Positions 11,110-23,534 are shown, numbered from the stretch's first letter. The stretch: DNA of 64,000 nt from Harmonia axyridis (GCF_914767665.1 NC_059504.1:47151720-47215719), one strand, 5' to 3'. Notes: a model not told the origin generated them from the sequence alone. Numbers and translations: made by a program.

Positions 11110-14100
11110 CTCTATTTTTGATTAGAAGAATAATTCAAATGAAACAAAATTTTCCCAAAAAAAGTTTTTTTTTTTGTGAAAATCAAAATAGCTAATGGTT
11201 TAAAAAAATTCAATTGGATGAATTTATTGTTCAAGTGACAATAACTATGTGTAGACAAATGATGATGGCTTACCTGAAAATATTGTCCAAGTGGGTATTG
11301 ATGCTATACTTGAGGATTTATTCAAAATAAGTTTTGTTCAGTTTTGAATCCTCTTTAGTCTTTTTTTATTGTTACATTGAAAATTATTTTGGGTCCCAAT
11401 TGGTCGAATATCTTTCACTTGAAAAACTATTCAAATTCATTATGGATATATTGTTTTCAAGGCAGCAGAAAAAACTATTTTGTGAAAAGTACTTATTAAA
11501 AGAAATAATCGACTGAATTGTTAGGTGTTTTAGTGTTACTACATAATAAGCATAGTACTAACTCCAAAAGACAGATTTCATTGTACATTTTATTGTTACT
11601 AGAGGATACTTATATTTCGACGTAATCTACCAATTTTGAGAAAAACTTTTTCAAAATAATATATACTGCTACATTCATAGAATACATGAAAATTTCATCA
11701 TGACCTGTTGCACTGTTTCTCCGATTCTCCTACCTTATACAAGCTCTACGCTTTTCATAGAGGCCTAGGAGAATCAGCAAAAACAACATTGAAACAGTAT
11801 ACAAATTTTTTTTACCCATTTTGAAAGATCCACTAAAATAACTCTTTGGGAAGAGTCTTAATCAAAAAATGTGTCGAATAGAAGTTACTTAGTCTTCAGT
11901 CTTAGTCATCAAATGCAAATATTCCGTAATTTTGGAGTTTTAGTTAAGGGTCGAGTAGTTTTTTCTTTATTACTTGTTGTTGATTGTGCTTGATATCAGA
12001 AAAAATTTTCAGTATTATCTTTTCAAATAAAATAAAAAAGTAATTTCCACTGAATTATTTAATTGTTGTTACTAAACAAGGAAAGCAAGCTTTAAGTCCA
12101 ACATACCCCATAGTAAATTATAGTATTGATACAAAATTTTTTTTGTTAACTGAATATTTCCGAAATGAATGCTAAATATCTAAAGACAAAATTCAATTAT
12201 GCAATAACTTACAAAACAAGATACAATCTTAGAATCCCTGGAAATAAACAGATATAATACCCAAAATATTCTGTTGAACGAACAAACAGATGTAAACTCA
12301 TCCCCTTTATTGAATTTCTTCTGATAGTTTGGAAATCCCAGGCGGCAAATTGTCTTTGTTTTATTTTATTTATAATGCATTTCCGCCAAGTAAGGAGCGA
12401 ATCCATTAAATAAAAATTATTTTTTTCGTTAATCGATGTTTTAATCAACCATCTGGAGCTTTTAACAAAAGATAAAAAGGGACAAAATGTTCATAGTTTT
12501 TTTACGAAGGATGAGCAAGAAAATATATTTTGTACTAAAAAACCTACTTGAATTTGAAATCAAACACCAAGATCACATTGAAGGTCTGCATTCGATGACA
12601 CCCTGAAGCCTAAAAAACCTTCATTTGAAACATTTTGGAACCAGATTCTTCCAAAGGAGTTATTTCAGTGAATCTTTTAAAATGGGTCACCCTGCACAAA
12701 ACACTTGTCAATATTATTTTTTTTTGTACTGATATATGTTAAAATTTTCTTTGCCAATAGAAATCATGTAAGATTTATCAGTGCAACAGGTCATCTAAGA
12801 AAGAAAAAAATTTGAAAATTTCTGATTAATTTATAAATAATATTTTCAATTTACAGTTGATCTGTGTATTGAGAATCAATCAGTAATATAGTAATGAATT
12901 TCTGCAAAGTGTTCTTCTAGGAATTGTAATAAAAAGTTCAAATGCAAAAACTGGAACATAGGAATTCCAGTATATTTTTCTTCATGCTTGGTGCTAGGGA
13001 CATTTAATGTTAATTTGTTAATACGTATATAACTATGTTCCATAAATGAGATGATTTTTTCTGTAGAGCATTGAAGAATGATTTTCAAATTCCATTTGAA
13101 CATTTAAACAGTAATGATTAATTTGAAAGTTGAGTAGTGTTTCGGTGTTTTTAAAGACTACTATAAGACCAAATTATATGACTTATGTGTATGTAAACTA
13201 GCACTCATTAATTGTACCTAGCACAGTTCTCTGGTTACTTTATTCTTGTTCACATACCTTTTTCCGGTGTGTGCGCATCTTACGATTATGTAGAATGACT
13301 GCTGTGTTGCCTAAATATTTATTTCACATAAACTTGAGAGGGAACACAACTCCGTGACATTCTCGTGATCTGTCAATATTTGCCCATAGGAGTAGGGACA
13401 AAAATAATGTTAAGTGTTGCCAGAATGATTGAATAACCAATAGAAGTTGAGAATATAAGAATAATTCCAACTTCATCGAAAGAAAGTACTTTTATAAATT
13501 TCCACAAAATTAGATTGTTGTCATCAAACAAAAAGTTACCAAAATTATTTTTTTTCCATTCGAAAATTAAAAATATTGAAATACTAAAATGTAGTTATTG
13601 TTTGAAAAAATTTTGTGGAAACCCCATAAAAATCGGTAATTTGTAAGAAGAAATATCTCTAATTTCGTTTTTTGAACTGAGCATTCACATGATTGTGTTC
13701 CCTTTTTAGTAAGATTCTTCCATGTAGCTTTGGCTAAATATAACTGTTCAATTGATTAAATGAAACCTATTCATGTACCTGATGTTATTCACTGTCTTTA
13801 TCTTATGTCACCTCTCTCCTTCTACTTAATTGCTATTGCTGAAACTAGAAGGAAATTTCAGAATGAAAGCAAAATCTTGATTAATGTTGCAGCTGTTTGT
13901 TGAATTCAGTTATAAATTTTGAATGGAATGCAATACAATTTTTCATTTCAACTTTTGTTATTATTGCCTTTTATATATTTTGAGCAATAAATGTTAATTA
14001 CCTTATCTGACTCCTATTTTAATATTTCCTTATGTTTCTTAAGTTTTTTTTGTCAACAGTCATTTATCAATATGTTTTGTAATATTTGTAATCAATCAAC

Positions 14101-14630
14101 AAGATCTCATGGATTATTTGTTAAATGAAATATTTCCGTAGATTAATGATGGATTTTGTTGTGAAACTGATAAATTTTTTGATAGATGAAACGCACAATG
14201 TAAATAATTATAAAAAGAAGATATTTATGTTATAATTGAGAAATTGGAGTACTGTGTACATTTTATTTATCAATTATATTTGTGATCTATTTTTTGTGGT
14301 TTCATAGTTTCAAGTTTCCTCGGTGTTTATGTTCACTGACAAAAAAAACATGTTCTTCGAAAATTGTTGGTAAATGATCTTCATAAGTGTAGTCCTGAAA
14401 AAGATTTTGATTTCATTATTCTAGAAGCACTCAACCTGTTATTTATCTGGAATTTTGCGAATAATGAATGAGTTGTTTCAAGCCTTTTTTAAATTTTCAT
14501 GGGATTTTTGTATAGAAAAAAAAAAATTTCAAAGTAATTTTCCGAAGAAATTTTCTGTATGTTAAACACGCATTTATTTGGGCCTTATTTTTCCTTAGAG
14601 ACTTGATAGAGTTTTATTATATGATAATTC
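11110..14630. other. AT-rich intergenic DNA, nothing firm
   Basis: Several short open frames (such as 12209-12448 and 12876-13103 on the minus strand) show no recognisable protein. Isolated CACCCTG words near 12600 and 12690 could be TIR remnants, but no partner was found. Confidence 0.5.
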
Positions 14631-14770
14631 ATTCAAAATTGTTTAAATATGTTAATAATTGAGGTAAGGCAGAAATGATAATTCTTTGCGTGAAATTTGT
14701 TGTTTTTTGGGTAGTTTACAAAGTTTTTTGAAAAAAATGTATGACACTTTTCCAAGTAGTAACATATTAC

Positions 14771-15189
14771 TTGTCGCCTGGATTTTTTCAAATGCGTGAA
14801 ATCGGCTTTCTTTCCAACCAATTTTCTTGTAATTTCTTCTGGAGATAAATTTCCCTCTATGATGGCGCGCATATCTACTGGGTTTTTCCGAAGATCAGGA
14901 AATAGAAGTAATATTGGGTATTTATTTTCGATATCATCTGCCTCTGGACTTGTACGATTTCTCCAGCCCAGTAAAGATGCATTGAGTGATTTCTTTATTG
15001 CTATCGAAAGCCCAAAAAATTTTGAATCTCTTGATGACAAAGGCCTTTCCTGAAATATTCACTAAATGGTGTCAATCAATCGTTTTTCCCACAAATACAC
15101 TCCTTTTTCTGGAAACATTTGTGTGAAAATTGCTACTTGAAATACCTGTGAAATATCATTCTCTCTTTCTTTCGCAGCATCTGATGGAC
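14771..15189 (-). CDS. Two consecutive exons of an unrecognised gene
   Basis: Minus strand. Exon 15189-15146 (44 nt) is preceded by an AG acceptor and followed by a GTATTT donor. A 96-bp intron ends in TATTTCAG, and exon 15049-14771 (279 nt, exactly 93 codons) ends at a GTAATA donor. The frame is open across the junction and both exon-exon phases agree, which random DNA rarely does. The peptide is rich in charged residues and includes KYPILLLFPDLRKNPVDMR and EGNLSPEEITRKLV. I do not recognise the protein. Flanking exons were not found nearby, so it may be part of a gene with larger introns or a relic. Confidence 0.5.
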
Positions 15190-16204
15190 CTACATGAAAC
15201 CCATACATTTTTTACATGATTTTTTTTAAGCCATTTCAATGATAATTTTGAGAAGTATGAATGGAAATGTTATGTAATATTTTTGACAGACTTCAATATG
15301 AACACAGATTTAAAGAAATTAAAAAAGCACTTGGGAGCTTTTGAGTTGATTATTGAGCCTATTGCGCTCCACATAGTGTTTCCCATACAAGAAAGCTTGT
15401 ATGGGAAACAATATGGACTTTATTGGAAAGGAAATTATTGAATTGAATTATTTCGGAATTATTCTTGGTTATCTTCTGAATGTTATGGGCTTGAAAAAAG
15501 TCACCACAGGCAAAAAACTAGTCAACGAAAACAGAATAACCAGTCTTTCAGTGCAGATGCAGAATATTCGGGGGAGTCTGAAATATGTCTTATCATAAGT
15601 ATACAAAAGTGTTTGATAGGGTTTTTGATATATTTTTTAAAGAGATATATGCTTTTTGAAAATGTGATGTACTGCATGGCATGCTACACATTTTTCTCAT
15701 AGCCTTACCTTTAATCCGCAAGATTTTTAACTTAGATTTTGATCCAGTACTACACTTTTTGGTTTCTTGTAGTTTCACGTATGTGCTACTATAGGTACTA
15801 TTTCGAGAAAAAACTTTCAAACTATTCTCTTCTGGTAATCCTTAGGAAAATATAATAATTATTATAAGAATCCAGTTAGTACGCTGTGAATAAATCAATT
15901 ATAAGTTTCGGTACTTATTTACCCAATTTCTGGTAGCGAAGATTAATATAAAGATTCGATTAACTGGCATTCTTAAACACAAGGGCGTCGCCAGCCGTTG
16001 GGCTAGGGGGACAAACAAAACAAAAAATCATTCTCTCTTCTTGATATCACCTTTTATCTATTATAATTCAATGAAACAAAAATTTTGAATATATCATATC
16101 AAATTTATTTTACTGAATATAACCATATAAAAAACAATCTAATAAAACTACAACCTAACCTAAACAAAACCTTCTCGGGTTTTTTGAAAATTCTTTAACT
16201 ACCC

Positions 16205-17561
16205 TGTTATGAGGTTTTCACTAAGTGCTTTATAATGAATGCTCATCATCGCCAAACTGTTAAGTCGACTCTCAACCACCGAACTCCTTAGCCAAGTCAT
16301 TATTCTTCGCAGGGTGCTGAATGATCGCTCAACAAAGTGCAAATAGTGCACGGTAGAGCGATCAAAATTTCCAAAGCCTTTTCCGTCTCAGGAAAAGAGT
16401 TCCGTCTTTCTTTCACTTTGTTTTCTTCAATCAATCACGGTCAGCTCCTTGAAATAGGGTTCACGTTTGTCCTGCCATATCTTTTGCGACAATTCGAGTT
16501 CATTGTTTATGTTTGAATTATAAAACTTGTAAAAAGTGTGACTAACATCGGTAGAATTATTTGTCTTACATTTGAGCAAGGCGTAGTCTGCTTAATGCAT
16601 ATGCTGGTGTGTTTTCTTCAAGAAATCTCTTCTCCAGGGAGGTAATGATGGAATCCAAGTAAGGAATAATTATAGATCTTCTCCAGTACTCCGCTTGGCT
16701 AGTGGCTAGTTAATTTGTTCTGTGAATTTGTCTTTCGACAGTCCGGGGCAGTGCCTCTAAATCTTTTTCTAGTCTGAGCTTTTCGGCGTGAGTTAAGGCA
16801 TCTTTAATTATTTCTTTAGTTACTTTTTCTGCATCATCTCGGTGACCTTTGATAATTTGCAAAATTTTTTTCATGTGCTGTGAAGCCCTGAATGAATCCA
16901 AGGATACGGATTGGTGAACAATCACCAAAGGCTCTAACAGAGCGGAGTATTTTGCTATTAAAGCAAAGCAAATAATCAAAGCACCTTTTGAGCAGGAAAG
17001 CATTCTTCTGCGTGGCATTGTTTCCATCTCAGGATAAAGTTTCTAAGGCCTCCATTATCGTCGGGAAATTTTCTTCGAAAATTCTGATGGTTTTGTGTTT
17101 TCCACTAAATCTTGTTTCAAAGAGTCTTGAAATATTATTATTATTATTTGGACATAAACTGATCAATTGCCTCTGCGATAGACTTCGATTTGGACCTTCT
17201 AATTCGCCAAAACCAACAAAATCTTCTTGTACTCTGTAACACTTTGCATCAAAATATTGTATTCCAATAGATAATTGTTCTTTTCCTGAAATGTCTGCCG
17301 TTTCATCTGCTGATATGCTCTTGCCCATTTCACTTTAGCCATGATCCCTTTTCAGCACTTTGCCACAAATACTAACGATTTCATTTTGGATATCAACTGA
17401 TCGGTAGCTCGAATTTTACTCGGAAAATGTTCCGAAGCAATAGAAACATGTGGCTTCAAAATTTCCGAATGAGTAACAAATTTCTCAAACATCAATCTGT
17501 GTGTTATCAGCATTCCCGATTCAAAACCTAGTGCAATATCGGTACTTTTGTAGGATTTCAC
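16205..17561 (-). pseudogene. hAT transposase (DUF4371/ZMYM1-like), broken
   Basis: Minus-strand pieces in order: KSLVFVAK...QNEIVSICGKVLKRD near 17360, the DUF4371 catalytic core SISADETADISGKEQLS (17270-17325), a QSVSLDSFRASQHMKKILQIIKGHRDDAEKVTKEI stretch (16800-16920) and the C-terminal hAT dimerisation motif VERSFSTLRRIMTW...VVESRLNSLAMMSIH (about 16230-16340). Internal stops and frameshifts separate these, so no active enzyme can be made. Only the first Asp of the RNase H-like fold is clearly readable. Confidence 0.8.
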
Positions 17562-17565
17562 ATAT

Positions 17566-17758
17566 GCCTACTTATGCGTTTCGTCCCTGGCACACACACC
17601 GGACTCATCAGTGTGACTTTGGTATAATTGTGTGTGCCGTGTCACAGACGCTTGGGGAATTTATTATTATCGGGAGCCGCCGGGACTCGAACCCGGGACC
17701 TTGTTGCATCTCGGTGAGTGAGAACACAGTCTTAGCCTCTAGGCCACTGATTGCTGTG
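17566..17758 (-). mobile_element. tRNA-derived SINE
   Basis: Minus strand: an A box at 17748-17731 (AGTGGCCTAGAGGCTAAG) and a B box at 17694-17681 (GGGTTCGAGTCCCG), 40-odd bases apart as in a pol III internal promoter, followed by an (ATA)n run and a tail body of about 110 bp unrelated to tRNA. It lies inside the hAT element at its 5' side. The outer SINE limits are estimates. Confidence 0.75.
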
Positions 17759-18064
17759 TTTTATTATTGTTGCTATGTGGGCTTTATGAGAAGCCGCCAC
17801 ACTTTCTAAATATGATGTGCAGTTATTTCCTATTATATTTTTTAATGGTTTTGAAAAATGGGTTGAGTCCCTTGGCGACGCCCATGCTTAACCATCACAA
17901 AAAAGTAGGACCAGCGAAACTTTACTCGATATCTCGAAAACCGAGCTTTTGCGGGTCCATGTTTATAGGACATTTTTTCTTTGAATCACCCCATGTTTCT
18001 CTCATTTGACTTTGTACCTTCAATTGAGGAACATTCTGTATGTGAGTCAACAGTACTCGATCGG

Positions 18065-18215
18065 TTAATAACTTTTGGAAATTTTGGGCTAGGAGAATGA
18101 TTCAAATTTTGACGGAATCGACAGTACTCAGCGCATGAGCATTAGGATTGACTCTACAGGTTGGTCCGAAAGTGGTGAAATAATATACCACACCCCGTTT
18201 TTTGTTTTTTTTTGC
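18065..18215 (+). repeat. Repeat shared with the MITE at 28331-28609
   Basis: The blocks GAATCGACAGTACTCAGCGC and CCGAAAGTGGTGAAA recur in the same order at 28390-28480. This copy lacks the CAGGGTGA ends. Confidence 0.6.
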
Positions 18216-18741
18216 CCAATTTTCATATATATATACTCATAATTTACATTGATTTCTGATTTCGAAATGCCCCAGTTGTTATCATTTAACTGTGGTAATT
18301 TTTGACGTAGGTATCTAAGCCACTTATTTCGACAAATTTCATGGATTTAATGATTTGAACTGAAGATCATACCTTTAGTCCGGGAGCCAGTAACAGATAT
18401 ACATGAACAAGTTCCTCTCCAACGGTAATTAGTAGAATGCATCAGATAGTAGTAATAAAGACTCGTGAACGTCAGCTACGACTCGGCTAGGGGGGAGAGC
18501 GGCGGCAGCCCCCCAAACACGAAGAAAAAAAACATACATTCAGTCATTTCCTCCCAACTGAAAATTTGTCAGATTGTAGCTAACCCAATATCTAGACGAA
18601 AAAATACAATCAGCTGGCTATAGCATAGTGTATTATACGTCAGCTGGTGCCTCAAACATGAAAAAAAAATTATTTTCAATGATTTCCTCTCAAACAAAAA
18701 TTTACCGGATGATAGCTTATATGCAACTATGGATGAATATA

Positions 18742-20424
18742 CAGGGTGTCCCATAAGTGGTACGTCACAGTGACACCGGAGGTAGGTCAGCTAAAGAGGG
18801 ACCTAACCAGCCTAACATGACCCCAGTAAAAGTTGCATGGTTTTCGAGTTAATACCAAATTACGTTTTTTAGTGAATTTTCACCTTTTTTAACATTGTCA
18901 GGGTCAGAATTCTGCTGGAAAGCTCTCGAAGCTTATTTTTTTTGTTGTAATGGAATCTTAAATAGTTATTTAAGATGACATGAGTATGATTCTGTCAAAA
19001 AGTTATGTGGATTTCCGTAAATTAATGGATAAATCTTGATTTCAATTGCTAGCAAAACGAGAACTTCGACTTTGGACACCTGCTGTGAAAAAAAAATCCT
19101 TGAAACAAAACGAGCAAGTAACATCAAAAAATTGGGCATTTTAGACAGATTTAGAAATGGTACAATACACGAATCTTATGCCCATAAAACTAGGTATTTT
19201 CATCATTTTACCGATGCCCTACTTAACTAAGTTGATACTAGGAACCCCGCTATCAGGTAATTTTGCCGCTTGCTATGACATTACATTTGATACCGGGCTT
19301 TGTTATTATTTGTTAAAGTCACAATAGGGAAAAAGATGGATTAGGGGAAGCGAAAAAGGAATATTATTGAAAAAAAAGGTAAATTAATTAAAAACAGACT
19401 TAACTAGCGAGCACCTCAGCAACACATTCCCCGACAGGTGGATTGGGCGATTAGGACCCATACTGTGGCCACCGCGATCCCCGGATTTGAATCCACTGGA
19501 TTTTTTTTATTGGGGATGTTTAAAGGACAAAGTGTATGCAAAACAAATAAGAAGCGAGGAAGAATTGCGTGAACGCGTATTCGACGCAGCCCGGACCATA
19601 TCGGAAATTAGTTTAAGAAAATTGAATCGTAATTTTATAAAACGGTGTCATTTATGCATTAGAGTCCGAGGGAAACAGTTTGAACATTTACTGTAAGTTA
19701 GATTTAAGAATTAAATAAATAATCGAAAGTTAAGTCTGTTTTTAATTAATTTACCTTTTTTTTCAATAATATTCCTTTTTCGCTTCCCCTAATCCATCTT
19801 TTTCCCTATTGTGACTTTAACAAATAATAACAAAGCCCGGTATCAAATGTAATAACTAATGTAATGTAATACCTCTCTATTCTGTGGTCATAGCAAGCGG
19901 CAAAATTACCTGATAGCGGGGTTCCTAGTTTCAACTTAGTTAGGTAGGGCATCGGTAAAATGATGAAAATACCTAGTTTTATGGGCATAAGATTCGTGTA
20001 TTGTACCATTTCTAAATCTGTCTAAAATGCCCAATTTTTTGATGTTACTTGCTCGTTTTGTTTCAAGGATTTTTTTTTTCACAGCAGGTGTCCAAAGTCG
20101 AAGTTCTCGTTTTGCTAGCAATTGAAATCAAGATTTATCCATTAATTTACGGAAATCCACATAACTTTTTGACAGAATCATACTCATGTCATCTTAAATA
20201 ACTATTTAAGATTCCATTACAACAAAAAAAATAAGCTTCGAGAGCTTTCCAGCAGAATTCTGACCCTGACAATGTTAAAAAAGGTGAAAATTAACTAAAA
20301 AACGTAATTTGGTAATAACTCGAAAACCATGCAACTTTTACAGGGTCATGTTAGGCTGGTCAGGTCCCTCTTTAGCTGACCTACCTCCGGTGTCACTGTG
20401 ACGTGCCACTTATGGGACACCCTG
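18742..20424. mobile_element. Fold-back Tc1/mariner-class element, ~660-bp arms
   Basis: It starts TA/CAGGGTGTCCCATAAGTGG and ends as its reverse complement. The arms, 18742-19401 and 19728-20424, stay complementary over about 660 bp and include a duplicated, inverted piece of coding-like sequence (frames 19036-19230 plus and 19936-20121 minus). The right arm has about 36 bp (near 19850-19890) missing from the left. The central 326 bp carry the C-terminal transposase part. It appears to have arisen by inverted duplication of one element end. Confidence 0.85.
19420..19696 (+). pseudogene. DD41D-like transposase C-terminus
   Basis: Frame HLSNTFPDRWIGRLGPILWP, then PRSPDLNPLDFFYWGCLKDKVY, the third catalytic Asp block, and a C-terminal helix region. 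It is related to the transposase at 39282-40355 (SPDLNPLDYFLWGHLKSLVY). The N-terminal and first two catalytic Asp regions are missing. Confidence 0.75.
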
Positions 20425-20929
20425 TATATGTTAGCTGGCTGTATCTTGGTGAAAAACCGTCAGCTGATACTTTGAAAGTTATTACGTAGAAGTTAAGCGG
20501 ATGCATCTATTGCCCATTTAAATGCATCAGCTGACCAGGTTTCCCTCGACTTATTGCTAGCTGATTTTTTTATTTATCACAGCAGTATATTAACAATCAG
20601 CTGAAAAATTTTCATGAGGGAGGAAATGACGTATCTTTATCAAAATAAGCCAATTTCTTCAACGACAACGTACTAATTTGAATGACAATTTGTTTGTTTG
20701 GATTCCGAACACCGACAGGAGAACTAAAAAGTTGGTGTGTGACGTAATGATCGTATTATGGCTCACCCTGTATTCACTCCACACTGCTCTGTGTTGTCCA
20801 AAGAAGCGCATGAATGACCGAGCGCTCAAAAGCTCCCGATTTTACGCCAATGCTTTTCTCCTCATTTCCATCTGTATGTCGGTCTGACTGGAAAACCCAT
20901 CATCAATCGAATGCTAAAACCCGGCTGAA

Positions 20930-21320
20930 AATCGGCGTGTCAGTAGACGGAAAACCGCTCTCCAATCGAGTCTGGCGCTCCTGCGCCGAGCGTCCCCAAA
21001 ACATTCAAAATAGAATCTCGGGGCTTCGAAGAATAGCGGGATTTCAATTGTTCGCGATCCTCCAATCCACTATCAGTCAAGAACCCACAACAGTATCGCG
21101 AGTTGCCGGCCGAGGTGCGGGCGTATGTACTAGGCGTCGCGACGCGGGAAATCCGTTGGCGGGTTTTGGCGTGCGAAAATATACCGGGTGGTGAAAAACG
21201 CACCTTCGGCACAGGACATGTGATGTGATGGTGGATGAGTGTTCTAGATGAACCCGGAGTGTGATTTTGGTGCATTTATGTTTGTGGATTACCCAATAAG
21301 AAAGAACGTTTGTCGGTGAG
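20930..21320 (+). promoter_or_regulatory. CpG-rich island, possible 5' exon
   Basis: This stretch is far richer in G, C and CpG than its surroundings (for example GCCGGCCGAGGTGCGGGCG near 21105 and GGCGTCGCGACGCGGG near 21130). It is followed by a strong donor-like site, GTCG/GTGAGTGACG, at about 21313. It contains no convincing protein frame. It could be the promoter and non-coding first exon of a plus-strand gene extending rightward, but nothing proves transcription. Confidence 0.3.
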
Positions 21321-21329
21321 TGACGTTTA

Positions 21330-21995
21330 GTATCCCTTTTCATTACTTTAAAATTGAAATAATAACAATAGAATTTTTTCTGAAGATGAAATGATACAAA
21401 ATTAGTCGTGGAGATAATGTAAAAAAAGAAAACAAAATATAAATAGCGACAACAGACGTCATCCAAAGAATAATATTTACGTTCTTGTAGTACCTACCTA
21501 TTTTAATTTTTCTGAGAATGTTAATTTTCGAACAACCTAAATGGACAAAAAACTTGTTTTCTCTTTGTTTTTTTTATGTAAAATAATAATTGTAGGTTCT
21601 TAAAATCTGTCAATGTAAAAATTATCATAATACAATCATTTCTGGATTCAATGTCAGTTCCAGGTGTAGATGCATCAAAAAATTTCAACTCTAGATAATG
21701 AATTAGTAGATCAATCGATCAAAGCGTTTTTAATATTCATTATTAATTTTATTTTGGGTGAATAACTCTGTTTTTTATATCCGAGACAAAAATCCAATTG
21801 ATGTTTAGGCATAATAAAGTCTAAAAGTGAGGTCTGGAAAAGCTTAAAATACTGCAGGTAGGTAGGTAAGGATCTACGTCAGGCACCTACGTGAATATGA
21901 AAATTCTATTCACAGCAGGAATAATGGAGATAATAGATTATCAACATGTGTTTGTAATAGTGATCACACAAAAATCTGAGTGCACTTTTCGTAAG
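21330..21995. other. AT-rich stretch, nothing recognised
   Basis: No coding or repeat signal found apart from short homopolymers. Confidence 0.5.
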
Positions 21996-21999
21996 TAAT

Positions 22000-22112
22000 T
22001 GCACAAGTCCATCAAAATTACCGATAATTTTGCATGACAGCGTGTTGTCATAAAAACTGCATGAGTTCATTTTCATTTTTGGAGAAAGGGCCCGACACCG
22101 AAGGTGGAGGGC
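22000..22112 (+). repeat. Palindrome family A, copy 2 (truncated, hairpin flipped)
   Basis: The left flank and arm (22000-22080) match the reverse complement of the right flank of copy 1 (6310-6390), including the GCGTGTTG landmark. The hairpin GCCC-GA-CACC-GAA-GGTG-GA-GGGC (22090-22112) is in the same plus-strand sense as in copy 1. The centre is therefore inverted relative to the flank. The right arm is lost at the junction with the Tc1 element. Confidence 0.7.
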
Positions 22113-22116
22113 AGAG

Positions 22117-22855
22117 TTGGATTCCTAAGTCAATAAGAGTAGCTGGATGATTTTCTGAACTTCTCAGCCTTCTATTGAGGTTTCCCCAAACCTGCTCAAT
22201 CGGATTGAGATCTGGACTTCTTGCTGGCTATTCCATTCGAGAGACTTCAACCTCTTCAAGGTACTCCTGAACGATGCGCGCACGATGGGGTCTGGCATTA
22301 TCGTTCATAAAAATGAAATTTTCACCAATGTATTGGGCAAACGGCACTACATGCTCTTCAAGAATGTTCCTTATATACCTATCAGCAGGGTTCGTTGTCT
22401 CAACGAAGAAACTCTCAAGTAACGCCTTGAATGGCAGTTGTTACCCGTGATCTACCCTGTCCTGGTTTTCGGACATTCATACCTGTCTCCCTGAATCGCT
22501 GCAATATTCTGGACACACTTGTGTGGGAAACTCCAAACCTTTCTGCAATTCTTGTGTAGTCCACCATTCTTCTCGCAAAACTACCGCTTGGGCACATTCC
22601 TCTTGGGTCAAATTGCGTGTTTCGCGTTGCATAGCGATCGAATGTAGAAAATCAAACGAAAGAAAAACTATTGATCACTAGAATTGATCGAGATTAACTG
22701 ATTTCAGAATGGAGCTAATACATTCAACATCTGATAATCTCATATTTTTTTATTCCTGCTGGAAAAAAACATCTGTATTGAAGAAAAACGTTGAAAGTGG
22801 ATAACATATGCATGCATAATTCTGATGTGCGTTAATTTTTTTGCGCAGTGTATAT
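22117..22855 (-). mobile_element. Tc1-family element F, copy 1, internally deleted
   Basis: Minus strand: tip CACTGCGCAAAA near 22855, then an HTH domain (frame 22597-22415: RIAERFGVSHTSVSRILQRF and GRSRVTT). After an internal deletion follows the catalytic C-terminus, FIFMNDNARPHRARIVQEYL ... SPDLNPIEQVWG (about 22120-22330). The spacing from Asp to Glu is 34 residues, the DD34E of Tc1. A stop replaces the Trp before PARSPD. The first catalytic Asp is lost in the deletion. A second copy is at 61497. Confidence 0.8.
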
Positions 22856-23534
22856 AGACAAAATGTTGGCTCAATCCAAATTGGTCACCTGATTTCAATG
22901 GTCCTAAGCCTATAAATTCAACTGCAATATGTTAACTCAAGGACTTGGAAACACCATATCTATTAAAAGATTACATCAAGAAATCACCATATTGAATATG
23001 AATAATGGATTAGTATTTACTTTTGGATTCTGAAGAGAAGAGAAGTGATCCTCATTAAAAAATAGATCTGAAATGGGGTTTTTTGTTATATTCCAACTGC
23101 TATGTTATCGTTTAGCTGTGCTTTAATCCTATCCTTCATTGTAGCAGATAGCTTTCAAGTGATTCCGCAGCTAGGTACTTGGAATTCTTCGAAAAAATGG
23201 TTGCACAACTGGTGATAAAGAAGAACAATATAAGCGATATTTTCACAGGACATTCTATGGATAATGACGAGGCTATTTATGTTCTGGCAACAATCGAATT
23301 GATTATAATTTTTGCCGATGATGCATCGGTATGTTACGCATTACAATCGCTATGATTTAGAATCGGAGTAATAAATCGAAAATTCGGTATTATAGGTTCG
23401 ATAAGTACCTCTTTGTGTCTCATTATTATGTCGAATGAATTCTGAATGACAGTAGATACCTACATTATCCTATACTTGATCATGAGAATCTTTTTTTGGA
23501 TGAGGTTTCATCAGATCAAGAGTAAATCCTATTT

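Larger units (their letters stand above)
15980..17886 (-). mobile_element. hAT transposon (ZMYM/DUF4371 type) inserted in R1
   Basis: The ends CAAGGGCGTCGCCA and, in reverse complement, CATGGGCGTCGCCA form the TIR. The flanks CTTAAACA (15972-15979) and CTTAACCA (17887-17894) match at 7 of 8 bases, a decayed 8-bp hAT target duplication. It carries a decayed minus-strand transposase and a SINE near its 5' end. Confidence 0.8.
15690..18050. repeat. TIR repeat family R1, copy 2, split by a hAT
   Basis: Bases 15690-15979 and 17887-18050 together match copy 1 (7108-7390). The AGTACTACACTTT block at 15745 corresponds to 7115, and the CATCACAAAAAAGTAGGAC block at 17893 corresponds to 7246. The intervening 1.9 kb is the hAT element at 15980-17886. 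Confidence 0.7.
18430..20640. repeat. Diverged minisatellite split by a fold-back transposon
   Basis: Units of about 130-140 bp with the landmarks TCATTTCCTCCCAACTGAAAA, TAGCTGGCTGTAT and GTCAGCTGATAC-like words repeat two to three times at 18430-18740 and resume at 20430-20630. The 18742-20424 element sits between. The unit boundaries are approximate. Confidence 0.5.

Noticed and set aside
20814..21194. 126-codon ORF in the CpG-rich island
   Set aside because: Frames are long on both strands because CpG-rich DNA has few stops; no motif seen.
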